This document shows, one piece after another, positions 29,939-39,076 of a stretch of DNA of 64,000 nucleotides. The DNA is taken from NCBI GenBank assembly GCA_022736715.1, contig DZDJ01000011.1:16493-80492 (forward strand). Direction: 5' to 3'. The position numbers and the translations under genes are program-made. The notes under the pieces are model-generated. The model had not been told where the DNA came from and searched no databases. It was given only the letters and a program-made list of their open reading frames with translations. Each line of letters begins with the position of its first letter. Position 1 is the stretch's first letter. This stretch comes from Edaphobacter aggregans. Its GTDB lineage: Bacteria > Acidobacteriota > Terriglobia > Terriglobales > Acidobacteriaceae.

Positions 29939-30369
29939 CCCACCTTCTCCAGTGCTTTCTCCGTCGTCTGTGCCGGGGCATGCTCTGTCAGCGATGGTCC
30001 CTGCGATACAAAACCCACGCCGGCCACAACCAGCAGCACGCCCAGCCAGCGCATCAGCGAGACATGCTCATGCAGCCAGAAGGTGGAAAGCAGCTCCACG
30101 ACAACATAGCCAAAGGCGGTGGAGGGCAGCACAAATGTGAGGTCTGCCCAGCTCAGCGCCGTCAGGTACGAGGCAAAAAAGCCGATCAGCAGCAGAATGC
30201 CAGCCATGATCCAGGGGTTCCGCAGGGCATGGAGCAGCGTGACCAGTTGATGCAGCGAGACCGGGCCAACCTGCTTCATGCCGACGGAAAGAAAGGTGTC
30301 GCCTACGGAGGCCGTCAGCATCACGGCCAGCAGAACCAGATAGCGGCGAAATGTGAGCGTGTGTTTCAT
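29935..30369 (-). CDS. EamA/DMT-type half-transporter (144 aa)
   Basis: About 4 TM; 'TALSWADLTFVLPSTAFGYVVVELLSTFWLHEHVSLMRWLGVLLVVAGVGFV'; 4-nt overlap with the next gene. Confidence 0.82.
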   Translation of the reverse strand: MKHTLTFRRYLVLLAVMLTASVGDTFLSVGMKQVGPVSLHQLVTLLHALRNPWIMAGILLLIGFFASYLTALSWADLTFVLPSTAFGYVVVELLSTFWLHEHVSLMRWLGVLLVVAGVGFVSQGPSLTEHAPAQTTEKALEKVG

Positions 30370-30438
30370 GCAGTAGAAAGAGAAAAGCGGCCAGCAGTTC
30401 CCGGCTGACCGCCTCTTGTGATGGTTGTGCGCCGCAGC

Positions 30439-31935
30439 TTAGTCACCAGCGCTCAGGGCCGTGCTGGCCTCTGCGCTGGCCTTGTTCTTGCTGGCCTTCA
30501 CAATCTTGTTGCGCTGCGCACGCAGCTTCAGGAAGGACTTTGCCTCCTGGTACAGGCGCGGCACATCGCGGTTGATGATCGCCTTGCTCACCACGCGCCA
30601 CGCAGCCTTTGGGCGGAAGTAATACTCGTCATAGAAGCGGTGCACCATTTCCAGGACGTACTCCACCGCCAGGCCGGGGTACTCAATGTGCGCCATCTGG
30701 TGACCGCCTTCATCCGCCATGTCCTGGTTGGTGATGAAGCCGTGTTCCTTGGCAAAGTCGTAGAACTCGGTCCCCGGAAAGGCATGCGCAATGGAGACCT
30801 GAATGGTTTCCACATCCAGCGACTTGGCGAAGTTGATCGTGTTGCGGATCGACTCCCTGGTTTCTCCCGGCAGGCCCAGAATGAAGTCGCCATGGATGGT
30901 GAGGCCCAGCTTGTGGCAGTCCCGCGTAAAGTCACGCGCGCGCTCCACCGTGGCGCCTTTCTTGATGTTCTTCAGAATCTGCGGATCGCCGGACTCATAG
31001 CCCACAATCAGCAAGCGGCAGCCAGCATCGCGCATGGCCTTCAGCGTGTCGTAATCGGTCGTCACACGCGAGGTGCAGGACCACGTCAGCTTCAGCGGCT
31101 TCAGTTTTTCGCACAGTTCAATGGTGCGGGCCTTCTGAATGTTGAAGGTGTCATCGTCAAAGAAGAACTCCTTCACATGCGGGAAGAGCTCCTTGGCGTG
31201 CGCCATTTCCGCGGCGACGTCATCGGTGGAGCGCTTGCGCCAGGCATGGCCGCTCAGCGTCTGTGGCCACAGGCAGAAGGTGCACTGCGCCGGGCAGCCG
31301 CGCGTGGAGTAAAGCGCCACATACGGATGCAGCAGGAACGGCACGTTGTACTTCGTCACATCCATGTCGCGGGCATAGATGTCCGTCACCCACGGCATCG
31401 CGTCCAGGTTGTCCACCTGTGGGCGGTCCGGGTTATGGATAATCTGGCCGTCCTGGATGTAGCTGATGCCGAGAATCTCTTGCAGCGGCTTGCCGTTGGC
31501 GTACTCCACCACGGAGTAGTCAAACTCGCGGCGGCAGATGAAGTCGATGGCGCTGCACTCGGTCAGCGCTTTTTCCGGCGACGTGGTGACCGGAGGGCCA
31601 ACGAAGGCGATCTTGATGTTGGGGTGGGTCTCTTTCAGCCGTTCCGCCATGCGCTGGTCGCCAGACCAGCCAATGGTGCTGGTGAAGAGCACCAGAAATT
31701 CATAGTCCTTGGCAATGTCGATCACCTGCTGCCAGGAGATGTGGTGCGGCGGCGCATCCAGCAGGCGCGCACCCTCCAGCATGCCCGTGGGGTAGGCAAG
31801 CCAGACCGGATACCAGTAGGACTCAATCTCGCGGGTCGCGGGCCAGCGAGAGCTGGCACCACCGTCAAAATTCTCAAACGAGGGCGGGTTCAAAAACAGT
31901 GTTTTCAGTGGCATGTCAATTTTTAAGTCTACCAT
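30439..31935 (-). CDS. hpnJ: Hopanoid biosynthesis B12-binding/radical SAM protein HpnJ
   Basis: 498 aa; 'YSTRGCPAQCTFCLWPQTLSGHAWRKRS' radical SAM motif, N-terminal B12-binding-like domain ('LFLNPPSFENFDGGASSRWPATREIES'). Confidence 0.9.
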   Translation of the reverse strand: MVDLKIDMPLKTLFLNPPSFENFDGGASSRWPATREIESYWYPVWLAYPTGMLEGARLLDAPPHHISWQQVIDIAKDYEFLVLFTSTIGWSGDQRMAERLKETHPNIKIAFVGPPVTTSPEKALTECSAIDFICRREFDYSVVEYANGKPLQEILGISYIQDGQIIHNPDRPQVDNLDAMPWVTDIYARDMDVTKYNVPFLLHPYVALYSTRGCPAQCTFCLWPQTLSGHAWRKRSTDDVAAEMAHAKELFPHVKEFFFDDDTFNIQKARTIELCEKLKPLKLTWSCTSRVTTDYDTLKAMRDAGCRLLIVGYESGDPQILKNIKKGATVERARDFTRDCHKLGLTIHGDFILGLPGETRESIRNTINFAKSLDVETIQVSIAHAFPGTEFYDFAKEHGFITNQDMADEGGHQMAHIEYPGLAVEYVLEMVHRFYDEYYFRPKAAWRVVSKAIINRDVPRLYQEAKSFLKLRAQRNKIVKASKNKASAEASTALSAGD

Positions 31936-32061
31936 TGGAGGGCTGTCTGCAACCGGCCCTCCTGTTGTGATTTATCTCCAGCTCCAGCCCTGGAAGTTTA
32001 GCAATATTTCTCCCCAAGTATTTTATTTTCAATAATTTGGTTTCGAATGGAGGAGGTTTTA

Positions 32062-33465
32062 TCAGGGGCGGGAGTTGACTGAAGAGCGAACCCAGGACTC
32101 AATGCGTCCCGTGGCCCGCAACAGATTCAGTTGCGCCTGCGTCAGTTGGAAATCCACATCCAGCAGGTTGATGTACTTCTGTCGCTCAGAGATGCGCGCC
32201 ATCGCGGCATCTTTCGGCGTCATGGGCGGTGTGCTGGGCGAGCCGCTGCCGGACTTCATCTGCGTCAGCACAGTGTCCAGTTGATCCTGCGCCAGTTGGC
32301 GCTCCAGGCTGGCCACCTGCTGTTGCGCCGCCAGTTCGCGCAGCCCATGCTGCAGTTGGAGCGTGCTTTCCAGCATCTGGTCCCGGGTCTGGTCGGCTGC
32401 GCGCTGGGCGCGGACGGCCTCCGCCGCTGACTGCGCTGCACGGGAGCGGCGGCTGGCATCAAACAGTGGCACAGAAATCTGGACACCGATCCCCAGGTTG
32501 TTCTCCTGAAAGTTCTTATAGTAATCGGCGTAGTTGTTGAAGCGGGCATAGCGGCTGTACTGCACGCTGAAGGCGACTTCCGGGCGGAGCATTTGCCGCG
32601 CATCGCCGTAGGAGGTCTGCAGCTTGGAGTGCGCATCGGCATAAGCGGCCAGTATGCCGGGGTTGTTATTGATGGCCGCCTGCGGATGATCAGAAAGCTG
32701 TGGCGGCGGAGGAATGCTGTCTGGGTTTGTGGTCAGGTCATTCGCTGGCAGCCCGGTAACATGCGCAAGATGCTGGCGTTTCGATGCGATCTGGTCCTCT
32801 GTCTGTATCTGTTTCAGTTGGACCTGCGCGGCTGTGAGCCGGGCCTGCGTGTAGGCGGTCTTGCTGTCCAGCCCGGCATTCATCCTCTGTTCTTCGATGG
32901 AGACGAGCTGTGTGGCCGCCGCAAACTCATCGTCCAGCGCACTTTTCTGTTGCAGCAGGGTATTGAGCTGGATGTAAGTGAGCGCGGCATCCTCTGCCAC
33001 CTGCTGGCGAATGTTTTCGAGCGACAGGCGGCTGGACCGCACCGAATCGCGCGCTGAGCGGACGTAGTCGATCTGCGAGAAGTTGAAGACCAGCGATTGC
33101 GCCGTCAGGTTGTAGATGGAGGGCTGCCCGATGGGGAATCCATAGGAGTACCCAAGGCTTGACCCAAAGGTGATGCTGGGAATGTAGACGTCCTTCGACT
33201 GCGACAACCCGGCCTCTGCCTTCTGCTCTTCGGCCACCGCAATCTGTACCTTGTTGCTGTTGCGCAGGGCCAGATCAACCACAGTGTAAAGCGAGATCTG
33301 CGCGGCTGCGTAGCCGGTGCCCACGCACAGTACGGCGGCGCACGCAAGCGCACGGAACAGGAAGCGGTCTGGAGAGGCGCTGAGCTTCAAGCGGTCCCTT
33401 TCCCGGCTGCATGCAGATTGAACGTCATTCTTTGCGGCATGAAAACTTTCTCTTTGTCCTTCCAA
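32062..33465 (-). CDS. TolC-family outer membrane efflux protein
   Basis: 467 aa; long heptad repeats, 'QISLYTVVDLALRNSNKVQIAVAEEQKAEAGLSQSKDVYIPSITFG'; N-terminal start uncertain. Confidence 0.85.
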   Translation of the reverse strand: MEGQRESFHAAKNDVQSACSRERDRLKLSASPDRFLFRALACAAVLCVGTGYAAAQISLYTVVDLALRNSNKVQIAVAEEQKAEAGLSQSKDVYIPSITFGSSLGYSYGFPIGQPSIYNLTAQSLVFNFSQIDYVRSARDSVRSSRLSLENIRQQVAEDAALTYIQLNTLLQQKSALDDEFAAATQLVSIEEQRMNAGLDSKTAYTQARLTAAQVQLKQIQTEDQIASKRQHLAHVTGLPANDLTTNPDSIPPPPQLSDHPQAAINNNPGILAAYADAHSKLQTSYGDARQMLRPEVAFSVQYSRYARFNNYADYYKNFQENNLGIGVQISVPLFDASRRSRAAQSAAEAVRAQRAADQTRDQMLESTLQLQHGLRELAAQQQVASLERQLAQDQLDTVLTQMKSGSGSPSTPPMTPKDAAMARISERQKYINLLDVDFQLTQAQLNLLRATGRIESWVRSSVNSRP

Positions 33466-33467
33466 TG

Positions 33468-34460
33468 CTAATTGGTCATTGCCTTTTTTGCTGGGGCATA
33501 GTCATGCGCCAATGACAGTGCGGCGGCAAATTCTTTTTGCGCTGCTGCGCGATCGCCCTGCTGTTGCAGCAACTGGCCCAGCATCACATGTGCTTGAAAA
33601 GCCGGCGCGCTCTCACTCTTGTCGGGTGAAGCAAGATACAGCTCCAACGCATGGATGGCCAGTTGTGGCTCGCGATTCATGCGCTGCAACAGTCCAGCCG
33701 CATCCACCAGCGCAGCATCGTGCTCCGCATCTGTCCGGACCGCATTGCGGGCTGCGTCCACGGCGGCATCCAGCTTGTTCTGCCTGCGATAGAAGCCGGC
33801 CAGATCGACCCAGGCCCGCGCTGTATTGCTGCCCGCCGCGATGGCTTTCTTGTATTCGGTCTCAGCAGTGGCGTAGTCCTTGTTGTGCCCGGCAATGCGC
33901 GCCAGCAGCCAATGGGCGCGCGCGGCATTTTTGCTTTCGAGCTGTGGAACCAGCCTCCGGGCCTTGTCAATTCCACCACCAACAATCCCCGGCGCTTCCA
34001 CATAGAACTCTCCCAGGTCGGTCATGGCATCCACATTGTTGGGATCCAGCTTTACAGCCTGCTCAAAGTGGCTGCTCACCTGCCTGGCCATGCCATAGGC
34101 GGAAAAGATGGAAGCATGGTCGGCCTTGTCTCCCAGAGCACGGCCCAGCCACAGGTGGTAGCTGGCATTGCCCGCGGACAGGCCGACGGCCTTCTGGCAT
34201 TCCTTCACGGCGTTGTCCAGGTCGCCTTCGGAGTAATAAACGCGGCACAGCAGGTTGTGTGCCTCAGCATTGTCCGGATTCGCGGCCAGCAGTGGCTTCA
34301 GAATGGAAATGGCCTCATCGGCGCGGCCCTGCTCCAGCGCTGCATGCGCATCTGCCTCTGTGCCGGCCGCCAGCAGGGGTAAGGAAATCAGGCCATGCAG
34401 AAGCACGCCTGCAAGGCCTACAGTCATGAACCGGCGGAACGGAAATGATAGGTGACTCAT
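33468..34460 (-). CDS. TPR-repeat protein
   Basis: 330 aa; signal peptide and repeated TPRs ('NAEAHNLLCRVYYSEGDLDNAVKECQKAV'). Confidence 0.85.
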   Translation of the reverse strand: MSHLSFPFRRFMTVGLAGVLLHGLISLPLLAAGTEADAHAALEQGRADEAISILKPLLAANPDNAEAHNLLCRVYYSEGDLDNAVKECQKAVGLSAGNASYHLWLGRALGDKADHASIFSAYGMARQVSSHFEQAVKLDPNNVDAMTDLGEFYVEAPGIVGGGIDKARRLVPQLESKNAARAHWLLARIAGHNKDYATAETEYKKAIAAGSNTARAWVDLAGFYRRQNKLDAAVDAARNAVRTDAEHDAALVDAAGLLQRMNREPQLAIHALELYLASPDKSESAPAFQAHVMLGQLLQQQGDRAAAQKEFAAALSLAHDYAPAKKAMTN

Positions 34461-34481
34461 TGCGGTTACTCTCGAAGTCTG

Positions 34482-35729
34482 CTATCTGGCAACTTGTACT
34501 TCCTCTCCATTGGAGAGGGTTTGCCCGTCAACAGCATTCCGGGCGACAACATCACCAGCCTGGATACCGCTCCTGATCTCCACGCTGGTCAGGTTCAGCG
34601 CGCCAATCTGCACCGGCGTGCGCTTCAACTTGCCGTCGGCCACCTGGAAGACGAAGTTTGCCGAGCCGTCAGTCCGCAGGGCCTCGCGCGGAATGTTCAG
34701 CACATTTTCCTTGTTCTGCGTGATCACCGTAACAGTCACGTTGGTGTTCGGCAGCAGCTTGCCGTCGGCGTCATCCACGTTGATGAGCACTTCTCCCACA
34801 TTGCGCGTGCCATACGGGATGATGGTTGTCGGCGTGCGCTCAATGTGGCCATGCCACACCAGTCCCGGCTGTGCATCCCACACAATGGAGACCTTCTGTC
34901 CAACCGCAAGCTGGCCAATCTCCGGCTCGTCAAAGTAGGCGCGGATGCGGATATGCTTAAGGTCGGCCATCTGCAGCAGCACGCCGCCTGTCTGTACATA
35001 GTCCGACTGCGCGACCGGAATGGAATACACCGTACCGGCCAGGGGGGCGCGCACGTTGCACTGCGCCACAACCTGTTCCGCCGCGACATAGGCCGCCTGG
35101 GCATCGGCCAGTTGCGCCTTGGCGTGGGAAAGATCGAGCGAACTATAACGGTCTGCTTTTTTCAGCTCCAGCGAAGTCAGGTTGCTTTGTGCCACCTGTA
35201 GGCGCTGCTGAGCAGAGGCCACTTCACTCTGCGAGGCGGCTCCGCGCCCCAGCAGTTGCTGCAGGCCGATGAGTTCGTGGGAGGCCTGCTGCTGGTCCAG
35301 TTGCGCCCGCTGAATCTGCCCGGCCAGGTTCACCTGCTCTTCGCGCGTGCCGCCCTGCTCGGTTGACTGCAATGCAGCCTGAGCGCCGCGCAGCGCCGTT
35401 ACGGCTATAGCGAGCCGGGACTGTGCCTCGGCATCATCCAGCGAGAGCAGCAGTGTGCCTGCCGCAACATGATCGCCTTCACGGACGTATACCTTCTTTA
35501 CCGTCGTATTAATTGGGCTATGCGCCTGAAAGTTCCGGATCGGCTCCACTTTGCCGTTGGTCGGAATGGTGCTCACCAGGTTGCCATAGCTGACCGTGGC
35601 CGTGTGGATGACAACATCCTTACGCAACAGGCTGCGCAGGCCAAGGGTGGCCAGGATCAGGACGACCAGTCCGATGAGCCAAAACAGTTTGGAACTGCTG
35701 CGGTTTGTAGGAGGCGTAGACATGGGCAC
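34482..35729 (-). CDS. HlyD/MacA-type periplasmic adaptor protein
   Basis: 415 aa; N-terminal TM, lipoyl-like halves, coiled coil, 'AGDVVARNAVDGQTLSNGEEVQV'. Confidence 0.88.
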   Translation of the reverse strand: MPMSTPPTNRSSSKLFWLIGLVVLILATLGLRSLLRKDVVIHTATVSYGNLVSTIPTNGKVEPIRNFQAHSPINTTVKKVYVREGDHVAAGTLLLSLDDAEAQSRLAIAVTALRGAQAALQSTEQGGTREEQVNLAGQIQRAQLDQQQASHELIGLQQLLGRGAASQSEVASAQQRLQVAQSNLTSLELKKADRYSSLDLSHAKAQLADAQAAYVAAEQVVAQCNVRAPLAGTVYSIPVAQSDYVQTGGVLLQMADLKHIRIRAYFDEPEIGQLAVGQKVSIVWDAQPGLVWHGHIERTPTTIIPYGTRNVGEVLINVDDADGKLLPNTNVTVTVITQNKENVLNIPREALRTDGSANFVFQVADGKLKRTPVQIGALNLTSVEIRSGIQAGDVVARNAVDGQTLSNGEEVQVAR

Positions 35730-35872
35730 AAGGAATCATTGTATAAGACTCGGCAGGGAGAGTCAGAGAATCAAAAAGTTTTATGACAGTTATTTAGGAG
35801 CTGCCTGGTGTGGCAAATATGCCATAGGTGCTGCGCTGCAAACGCCAAAAGAAAAAACCGTACAATAGAGGC

Positions 35873-36289
35873 ATGGCAAAGAAACCGCAACACACGACCG
35901 GCTACACGGACGACCACGCAAAGGCCGGTCTCGACACTCAATTTCCTGCAATTGAGACCTGGCAGAACCAGTTTCCAGCCTATGAGATTCTCGTCGACGA
36001 TCCGGAGTTCACCTCCGTCTGTCCCAAGACCGGCCTGCCGGACTTTGGCGCGCTGACCATCCGTTACATGCCGCGCAAGCGCTGCCTGGAACTGAAGTCG
36101 CTGAAGGAATATCTGTTCTGCTATCGCAGTCTGGGCATCTTCCAGGAGAACATCGTCAACCAGGTGCTGGAAGATGTGGTGAAGGCCTGTGACCCGGTGT
36201 GGGCCGTGGTCAAGGGGGATTTCCGCCCCCGCGGTGGCATTTCTACCATTGTGGAAGCCAGTTGGCCGCGCCCGAAGACGCGCAAATAG
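35873..36289 (+). CDS. queF: NADPH-dependent 7-cyano-7-deazaguanine reductase QueF
   Basis: Start ATG 35873; 'EFTSVCPKTGLPDFGALTIRYMPRKRCLELKSLKEYLFCYRSLGIFQENIVNQVLEDVV'. Confidence 0.95.
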   Translation: MAKKPQHTTGYTDDHAKAGLDTQFPAIETWQNQFPAYEILVDDPEFTSVCPKTGLPDFGALTIRYMPRKRCLELKSLKEYLFCYRSLGIFQENIVNQVLEDVVKACDPVWAVVKGDFRPRGGISTIVEASWPRPKTRK

Positions 36290-36379
36290 ACTGGGCCCCT
36301 TCCGCGGAACGGAAGATTTTCCTGCAAATGCAGCAAAGAATTTCCGGCGCAGGCTGGTTGCCTGATATTCTTTGCCCGC

Positions 36380-37636
36380 ATGCCCTCCATTACTCAATCC
36401 ATGAGCCGTACTTCGGGCCGGTTGCGCGTCAAGGGCGCGTTCGTCGCGCTGGGACTGCTGACGTTGCTCAACTTTGTCAATTATCTGGACCGCTATGTGC
36501 TGCCCGGTGTACAGCCGCTGGTGCAGCGCGAGTTCCGGGTGAATGACGAGCGGATGGGCGCGCTCACCTTCGCCTTTTTCATCACCTATATGCTGGCGGC
36601 GCCGGTCACGGGCTGGCTGGGAGACCACTTTCCGCGCAAGCCGTTGATCCTGATGGGCACGCTGCTGTGGAGCGTGGCCACGCTCTTTACGGCGATGGTG
36701 CACAGCTACAGGGGACTTTACATCCGGCATGCCGTGGTGGGCATTGGCGAGGCCACATTCTGCATCTTCGCTCCCGCGGTACTGGCAGACTTCTTCCCGG
36801 ACGAGGAGCGCAACCGCATTCTGAGCATCTTTTATCTGGCGATTCCAGTGGGCGCTGCCATGGGCTATGTGGTGGGTGGTGTGCTGGGTTCCCGTTACGG
36901 ATGGCGCGCGCCTTTTTACGTGAGCGCTGTGCCAGGGCTGCTGCTGGCGTTGCTGATCCTGTTCTGGATGCGGGAGCCGGAGCGTGGTTCCAGCGAGCGG
37001 CTGACGCCTACAGCGGACCGCGCCACCTTTGCCGGACTGTTGCGCAACCGCGCCTACTGGTATGCCACGCTGGGGATGGCGATGATGGTCTTTACCATGG
37101 GCGGAATCTCCGTCTGGCTGCCGACCTTTCTGTATCGCCATGTTGGCTATTCGCTTTCCTCGGCCAATCAACTCCTGGGTGCGGTCACGGTGGTGGATGG
37201 CGTTGCAGGCACCTGGTTTGGCGGCTGGCTGGCGCAGCGCTGGATGCGGACAAACGATCAGGCGCTGTACCTGGTTTCTGCCTGGAGCATGCTGCTGGCG
37301 GTTCCGGGGGGACTTGTGGCCTTCTTTGGACCGCATTGGAGCGTGCTGCCGGGCATTGCCGTGGCGGAGTTTTTCCTGTTCATGAACACAGGGCCGCTGA
37401 ATGCCGCCATTGTGAATGCCGTCTCCGCAGAGGTGCGGTCCACGGCCATTGCCATTGAGTTGTTTGTGATTCATGCGCTGGGAGATGCACCCTCGCCGCG
37501 CATTATTGGCGCTGTGTCCGACCATAGCAGCCTGCAGATTGGGCTGGCAGTTACGCTGGTGACGATGCTGGTCTCGGCTGCGCTGCTCTTCCGCGGTGCG
37601 CGGTTCGCTCCGGAACTGCATCTGGCGGAAGCGTAA
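36380..37636 (+). CDS. MFS transporter
   Basis: 418 aa, 12 TM-like; 'LNFVNYLDRYVLPGVQPLVQREFRVNDERMGALTFAFFITYMLAAPVTGWLGDHFPRKPLI'. Confidence 0.9.
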   Translation: MPSITQSMSRTSGRLRVKGAFVALGLLTLLNFVNYLDRYVLPGVQPLVQREFRVNDERMGALTFAFFITYMLAAPVTGWLGDHFPRKPLILMGTLLWSVATLFTAMVHSYRGLYIRHAVVGIGEATFCIFAPAVLADFFPDEERNRILSIFYLAIPVGAAMGYVVGGVLGSRYGWRAPFYVSAVPGLLLALLILFWMREPERGSSERLTPTADRATFAGLLRNRAYWYATLGMAMMVFTMGGISVWLPTFLYRHVGYSLSSANQLLGAVTVVDGVAGTWFGGWLAQRWMRTNDQALYLVSAWSMLLAVPGGLVAFFGPHWSVLPGIAVAEFFLFMNTGPLNAAIVNAVSAEVRSTAIAIELFVIHALGDAPSPRIIGAVSDHSSLQIGLAVTLVTMLVSAALLFRGARFAPELHLAEA

Positions 37637-37710
37637 ATGCTGGTGATGCGCGGCGCTGATGCGGCAAAACGGCATACATAGGACTGGCAAAAGCGGCATA
37701 CTGGAAAGGT

Positions 37711-38910
37711 ATGCACTTTTTTTTGAAGTATGGGCATCCTGTTTTGTTGTTTGTGGCCTGGGGAATTGCGGCGGCCTGGGCGTGGCGCGTATTGGCGGCA
37801 CTGTTGAATCTTTCGAAAGTTCCGGATCTGCTGCGAGCGGAATATGATACGTTGCCGGAAAAAGATGGCCGCCAGCCAACGCTGACGGTCATCGTTCCTG
37901 CAAAAAATGAAGGCAAGGATATAGAGGCGGCTCTGCGCTCGCTACTGCAGCAGGACTATCCGCATATGCAGGTGCTTGCCGTGAATGATCGCTCCACCGA
38001 TGCCACCGGCGAAATCATGGAGCATGTGGCGGCCAGCTCCGAGGGACGGCTGCGCGTGATCCACATCCGCGAACTGCCCGAAGGCTGGATGGGCAAGACG
38101 CATGCCATGGCCCTGGCTGCGCGGCAATGCGCGACCGACTGGATTCTGTTCACAGATGGCGATATTTTCTATCGCACGGACGCGATTCGGCGCACGCTGG
38201 CGATGGCGGAACAGAGCCGCGCAGACCATCTGGTCGTTTTTCCCACCATGATTCTGCGCAACTGGGGCGAGCGGATGATGCTTTCGTTCTTCCAGAGCAT
38301 CACGGTGTGGGCATCGCGGCCCTGGCGCATTGCCGACCCCGAATCCAAGCGCGACTACATCGGTATTGGCGCCTTCAATATGATCCGCCGGGAGGTGTAT
38401 CAGGCGATTGGCGGTTATGAGTCGCTGCGGATGGAAGTGCTGGAAGACGTGCGGCTCGGCTACAAGGTGAAGCAGGCCGGCTATGCGCAGCGGGTTGGCT
38501 TTGGACGTGGACTGGTGAATGTGCACTGGGCCTCGGGCGCGTTTGGCATTGTGAATGTGCTGACGAAAAACATGTTCTCCGCCTTCCGCTTCCGTCCCGG
38601 GCTGCTGATGCTGGCCTGTGTGTGGATGCTGCTCTTCTGCCTGGCTCCGTTCCTCGGCGTCTTTACGTCTGGCGGGCTGCAACTGGCCTGCGCCTTTACG
38701 CTGCTGGCCGTGCTGCTGGCTTACTGGGCGTATGCGCCGCGTAGCGGCATCCACTGGATTTATGTGCTTACTTATCCCCTCAGCACCAGCCTGTTCATCT
38801 ACACGCTGCTGCGCTCCATGCTGACGACGCTGGTGCAGGGCGGCGTTATCTGGCGTGGCACGCTGTATCCGCTGAAGGAGCTGCGCAAGAACGCCGGGCC
38901 GCTGTGGTAA
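37711..38910 (+). CDS. Membrane-bound family 2 glycosyltransferase
   Basis: 399 aa; 'LTVIVPAKNEGKDIEAALRSLLQQDYPHMQVLAVNDRSTDATGEIM', 'ILFTDGDIF', C-terminal TMs. Confidence 0.88.
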   Translation: MHFFLKYGHPVLLFVAWGIAAAWAWRVLAALLNLSKVPDLLRAEYDTLPEKDGRQPTLTVIVPAKNEGKDIEAALRSLLQQDYPHMQVLAVNDRSTDATGEIMEHVAASSEGRLRVIHIRELPEGWMGKTHAMALAARQCATDWILFTDGDIFYRTDAIRRTLAMAEQSRADHLVVFPTMILRNWGERMMLSFFQSITVWASRPWRIADPESKRDYIGIGAFNMIRREVYQAIGGYESLRMEVLEDVRLGYKVKQAGYAQRVGFGRGLVNVHWASGAFGIVNVLTKNMFSAFRFRPGLLMLACVWMLLFCLAPFLGVFTSGGLQLACAFTLLAVLLAYWAYAPRSGIHWIYVLTYPLSTSLFIYTLLRSMLTTLVQGGVIWRGTLYPLKELRKNAGPLW

Positions 38911-38912
38911 AG

Positions 38913-38943
38913 AAAATGGCATGGCGTAGGGCCATGCCATTTT
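38913..38943. terminator. Bidirectional terminator hairpin
   Basis: AAAATGGCATGGC-GTAGG-GCCATGCCATTTT perfect 13-bp arms between a + gene and a - gene. Confidence 0.85.
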
Positions 38944-39076
38944 CCGGATGCTTCCGCCGGTTTATAGCGATTTTCCAGTTGGTGTAGAGGAAACGCGATG
39001 CCCTGAAATGGCTTTTTTCTCAAGAAAAAGCCATCCTGCATATTCTTTGAAACTCCACGAAAACTGGAGAACCGCT

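Noticed and set aside
35760-35872. Possible preQ1 riboswitch upstream of queF
   Set aside because: No recognisable preQ1-I or preQ1-II aptamer consensus by eye; a plain TACAAT -10 box just upstream explains expression.
35771-37879. 702-aa minus-strand ORF
   Set aside because: Antisense to queF and the MFS gene; His/Gln/Arg-rich shadow ORF.
37711-38910. Calling the GT2 gene hpnI or hpnB
   Set aside because: It has GT2 and 'GWMGKTHAMAL' motifs reminiscent of HpnB-like enzymes but is not ceramide-glucosyltransferase-like as HpnI is, and it is about 6 kb from the hopanoid locus; left unnamed.
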